From: Limisphaerales bacterium
GTDB lineage: Bacteria; Verrucomicrobiota; Verrucomicrobiia; Limisphaerales; PALSA-1396
NCBI GenBank assembly: GCA_003140275.1
Contig: PLJQ01000119.1
Location: 1-8,129 of the forward strand
Length of the DNA: 8,129 nt
Reading direction: 5' to 3'
The notes under the pieces were generated by a model, which saw nothing but the letters and a program-made list of their open reading frames with translations, had not been told where the DNA came from and made no database searches. This document shows, one piece after another, positions 5,143-8,129 of the stretch; positions within the stretch are counted from its first letter, which is position 1; every line of letters starts with the position of its first letter. The position numbers and the translations under genes were made by a program.

Positions 5143-7810
5143 ATGACCGAGCCGGAGCGCCCCAATCCCGACGCATTGCTCGCAAGCCTCCAGAAGGAGG
5201 AGGCAAGCCAGCATCGCGGCAGTCTTAAGGTGTTTCTCGGCATGTGCCCGGGAGTGGGCAAGACCTATGCAATGCTGCAAGCTGCTCGTCGCGAGCTTGC
5301 CGCCAAACGCGACGTTATTGTCGGTTACGTTGAAACTCATGGGCGCATGGAAACGGATGCGCTCGCCGTTGGATTGCCCGTGATTCCGCGCAAGACCATC
5401 GAGCATCGAGGTATTACGCTTACCGAGATGGACCTGGACGCCGTGCTGGCGCGCCGACCACGGATTGTTCTCGTGGACGAACTCGCTCACACCAATGCGC
5501 CCGGCACGCGCCACCCCCAAGCGCTGGCAGGACGTGAGGGAGCTGCTCGAGGCCGGGATTGATGTGTTCACCACGCTCAATGTTCAACATATTGAGAGCC
5601 GCGCCGATACGGTGCGGCAAATCACCAGCGCGGAAATTCGCGAAACTGTTCCCGACAGTACCCTCGATTCCGCTGCGATCGAACTGGTGGACCTGCCGCC
5701 GGCAGAATTGATCGAGCGACTGCAACAAGGCAAGGTCTATGTGCCCGACCGCGCCGCTGCTGCGGCTGCGAACTTCTTTCGCGAGTCGAACCTTACCGCG
5801 CTGCGCGAACTGGTCTTGCGTCTGGTCGCCGACCACGTCGGCGAGGACACGCAGGAATTTCATCGCACGCAAACCACGGCCGGACCGTGGAAAACGGGCC
5901 ATCGTCTGCTCGTTGCGGTCAGCGCCAGTCCGCTTTCCGAACCGCTGATTCGCTGGACCCGACGCATGGCCGACAGTTTGAAATGTCCGTGGCTGGCCGT
6001 ACATGTCGAAAGCTCCCGCCCACTGGATGAAATCTCACAAGGTCGGTTGGAAAAAAATCTCGCATTGGCGCGAACCCTCGGCGCGGAGGTCATTGCCACA
6101 ACGGATGAAGACCTTGTGCGTGGCCTTCTGCGGATTGCGCATCAACAAAACGCCACGCAAATCATCGTTGGCAAGCCTGCTGGTGCCGGTCTGCTGGAAT
6201 GGCTCCGCGCCGGACAACTGTTGCGGCGACTGACGCGCGAAAGCGGCAACATTGACCTGCACGTGGTGCGTGCAGAAAAAATTGACACCGGACAACCGCA
6301 ACGGCATTGGCAATGGCCGACGCAATCCAGTTGGAAGCAGTACGCGGCGGCGGCCGGAGTCGTGGCGGCAGTCGGTCTGGTCAATGTGTTGCTGCTGCAA
6401 CTCACCGGGCCGCGCGTGCCAGGTCTGGTTTTCCTTCTGGCCGTCGTGCTGCTCGCGCTCTTTCTTGGACGAGGGCCCGTGTTTCTGGCCGGAGCATTGA
6501 GCGCGCTCGTCTGGAATTATTTTTTCCTGCCGCCGCGTTTCACATTCGTGATCGCGAGTGCGGAGGACGCCATGCTGTTCGGGCTTTACTTCGTCGTTGC
6601 GATCGTACTTGGACAGCTTGTAGCCCGAATCCGTGCATAGGAACAGGGCGAGCGTCAGCGCGAAGAACGCGCGACCGCGCTTTACCATTTAAGTCGCGAG
6701 CTGGCTCAGGCCGGTACACGCGACGAAGTCGTATGGCAGCTTATTGCTGAAGTGAATCGCGTCTTTCACGCACCGGCGGCGGTTGTGTTGCCGGGAAATC
6801 ATGGATTGTCGGCTCATCCGGACGGTCCGCTCGCGCTGTCCGAAAAGGAATTGCACGTCGCGGAATGGGCATTTCTTCATCGGCAGGCTGCCGGGCGCTT
6901 CACCGATAATTTACCGGTTCAGAGGCTTTGCACTGGCCGCTGATGACGGAGCGGGCTGTGCTGGGTGTGCTGGCCATCGCCCGTCGGAACGGACGTTGAC
7001 ACTCGCGCAACGGGGGGTTTGCTGGAAGCTTACGCGCGACAGGCCGCATTGGTGCTCGACCGCGTGGCCTTGCGCGCGGCCGCCGAGCAAAGCAAACTCG
7101 TCGCGGAGTCGGAACGCTTGAGCAACGCTCTTCTCAATTCCATTTCTCACGAACTGCGTACGCCGTTGGCCGCGATTACGAGCGCCACCGGCACCCTGGC
7201 CGGCACAAACGCATCGCGCGATGAACTTAGTCAAAAAATGGTCGAAGAAATTCAGGAAGCCTCCGCGCGGTTGAACCGGCTCGTTGGAAATCTGCTCGAC
7301 GTGACAAGACTTGAATCCGGTCATGTTCAAGCCAAGTTCGAGTGGTGCGACGTCGGAGATTTAGTTCAAACCACGGTGCGCTCACTTGAGCGGGAATTGT
7401 CCGGTCGCATGGTCAAAGAGGAAATTACGGAACAACTGCCGCTGGCGCGTTTGGATTTTACCCTGATGCAGCAGGCACTTTCCAATCTTCTGCTGAACAC
7501 GATTGTCCATACGCGGCGAGGCAAACTAATCTTGTTGCAAGCACGAAAAGAACGGGAGCATCTTATCTTAAGCGTTGCGGACAACGGGCCGGGACTGCCG
7601 CATGATTTGTTGCCGAGGATCTTCGACAAATTCATTCGCGCCGAGAACGCGCCGACTGGTGGCAGCGGCCTTGGATTGGCAATCGTCAAAGGCTTCGTCG
7701 AAGCGCAAGGCGGCCAAATCACTGCTGCGAACCGTCCCGGCGGCGGCGCGGTTTTTACGATTCGCGTGCCACAGACCGAATCGCCGCCGCAAGTGGAAAC
7801 AGCCGTATGA
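5143..7810 (+). pseudogene. kdpD: kdpD sensor histidine kinase, broken by one nonsense codon and several indels
   Basis: Conceptually repaired, this encodes about 890 residues, the usual KdpD length. In order: an N-terminal KdpD domain with Walker A GMCPGVGKT (33-41) and Walker B RIVLVDELAHTN; a USP domain (RLLVAVSASPLSEP to DLHVVRAE); four membrane segments (about 6334-6640); a GAF-like region (about 6641-7080); HisKA with NSISHELRTPL (phospho-His codon 7148-7150); and an ATPase domain with DNGPGLP (near 7580) and GGSGLGLAIVKG. KdpD autophosphorylates and activates KdpE when K+ is limiting. The frame is interrupted by an extra C in the run 5514-5518, TAG at 6638-6640 where GCA-CAG-GAA is expected, one base lost at about 6916-6917, one lost near 6994-6997, and +2 or -1 in the six-G run 7012-7017. 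The last frame runs unbroken to the stop and overlaps kdpE by ATGA. Either a true pseudogene or sequencing error. Confidence 0.9.
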
Positions 7811-8129
7811 ATCAAACCGTTGCCAAGCTTGCGACTGTGGCGCTCGTCATTGATGATGAGCCGCAAATGCGTCGTCTCCTGCGCGTGACGCTTGAGGCCA
7901 ATGGCTATCACGTTTTTGACGCCGAGACCGGCCAGGAAGGCATTGAGCAAGCGGCGCAACGCCTGCCCGATGTGATTTTGCTCGATCTTGGTCTGCCTGA
8001 TTTTGACGGCGTCACAATTCTCGAGCGCCTGCGTGAATGGAGTCGCGCGCCGATTATTGTCCTGACCGTGCGCGACCGCGAGAGTGACAAGATCGCCGCG
8101 CTGGACGCCGGCGCGGATGATTACGTCAC
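7807..8129 (+). CDS. kdpE: KdpE-type response regulator, N-terminal receiver domain (cut by right edge)
   Basis: The first 107 codons are present and open to the window end. The receiver domain shows the acidic pair D16/D17 (VIDDEP), phospho-acceptor D60 (VILLDLGLPDFDG), T87 (IIVLTVRD), and SDKIAALDAGADDYV, which is very characteristic of KdpE. The conserved KPF lysine and the winged-helix DNA-binding domain lie beyond the edge. The start ATG overlaps the kdpD stop (ATGA), the usual kdpDE coupling. KdpE is phosphorylated by KdpD and activates kdpFABC; its likely target here would be the T-rich repeats upstream of the kdpA remnant. This part of the gene shows no damage, in contrast to kdpD. 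Confidence 0.94.
   Translation, partial: MNQTVAKLATVALVIDDEPQMRRLLRVTLEANGYHVFDAETGQEGIEQAAQRLPDVILLDLGLPDFDGVTILERLREWSRAPIIVLTVRDRESDKIAALDAGADDYV

Noticed and set aside
7366..7959. 197-codon minus-strand open frame across the kdpD/kdpE boundary
   Set aside because: Antisense to clearly homologous HisKA/ATPase and receiver domains; no recognisable domain of its own.
1..8129. CRISPR array, tRNA, rRNA or insertion-sequence ends
   Set aside because: No regularly spaced repeats, no tRNA- or rRNA-like segments, and no terminal inverted repeats with transposase were seen when reading both strands.

Overview
The window looks like a potassium-homeostasis locus from a GC-moderate bacterium, probably an environmental one. 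A Verrucomicrobia/PVC-type or Acidobacteria-like source is a guess based on the gene mix (kdp genes interleaved with a Hanks-type kinase, a recombinase-like fragment, a c-di-AMP-type riboswitch). No marker gene settles it. Two divergent transcription units face away from an intergenic region at about 2246-2776.

Leftward (minus strand): a 611-residue APC/KUP-type permease with a C-terminal universal-stress (USP) domain, closely resembling the K+ importer KimA (former YdaO). A c-di-AMP (ydaO-yuaA class) riboswitch lies in its 5' leader at about 2307-2452. Eighteen bases after the permease comes a gene for a PTS EIIA-Ntr-like protein. It breaks off just after its active-site histidine and runs into what looks like the C-terminal tail of a serine recombinase that leaves the window at base 1.

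Rightward (plus strand): a T-rich direct-repeat region, then a compact run of genes: a 119-codon in-frame fusion of the start of KdpA to the end of KdpC (the rest of kdpA, all of kdpB and the start of kdpC are absent); a stand-alone USP protein overlapping it by ATGA; a small SMR-type membrane protein; a membrane-anchored Ser/Thr kinase; a 111-base gap with a strong stem-loop; kdpD; and, overlapping by ATGA, the start of kdpE, cut by the right edge. As read here kdpD is broken by one amber codon and several indels, although its domains are still recognisable in order.

Taken together, the Kdp ATPase appears deleted and its sensor kinase damaged, while a KimA-like importer with a c-di-AMP riboswitch stands intact next door. 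This suggests either replacement of Kdp by a c-di-AMP-controlled K+ system, or deletions and indels introduced during cloning or assembly. The sequence alone cannot fully separate these.
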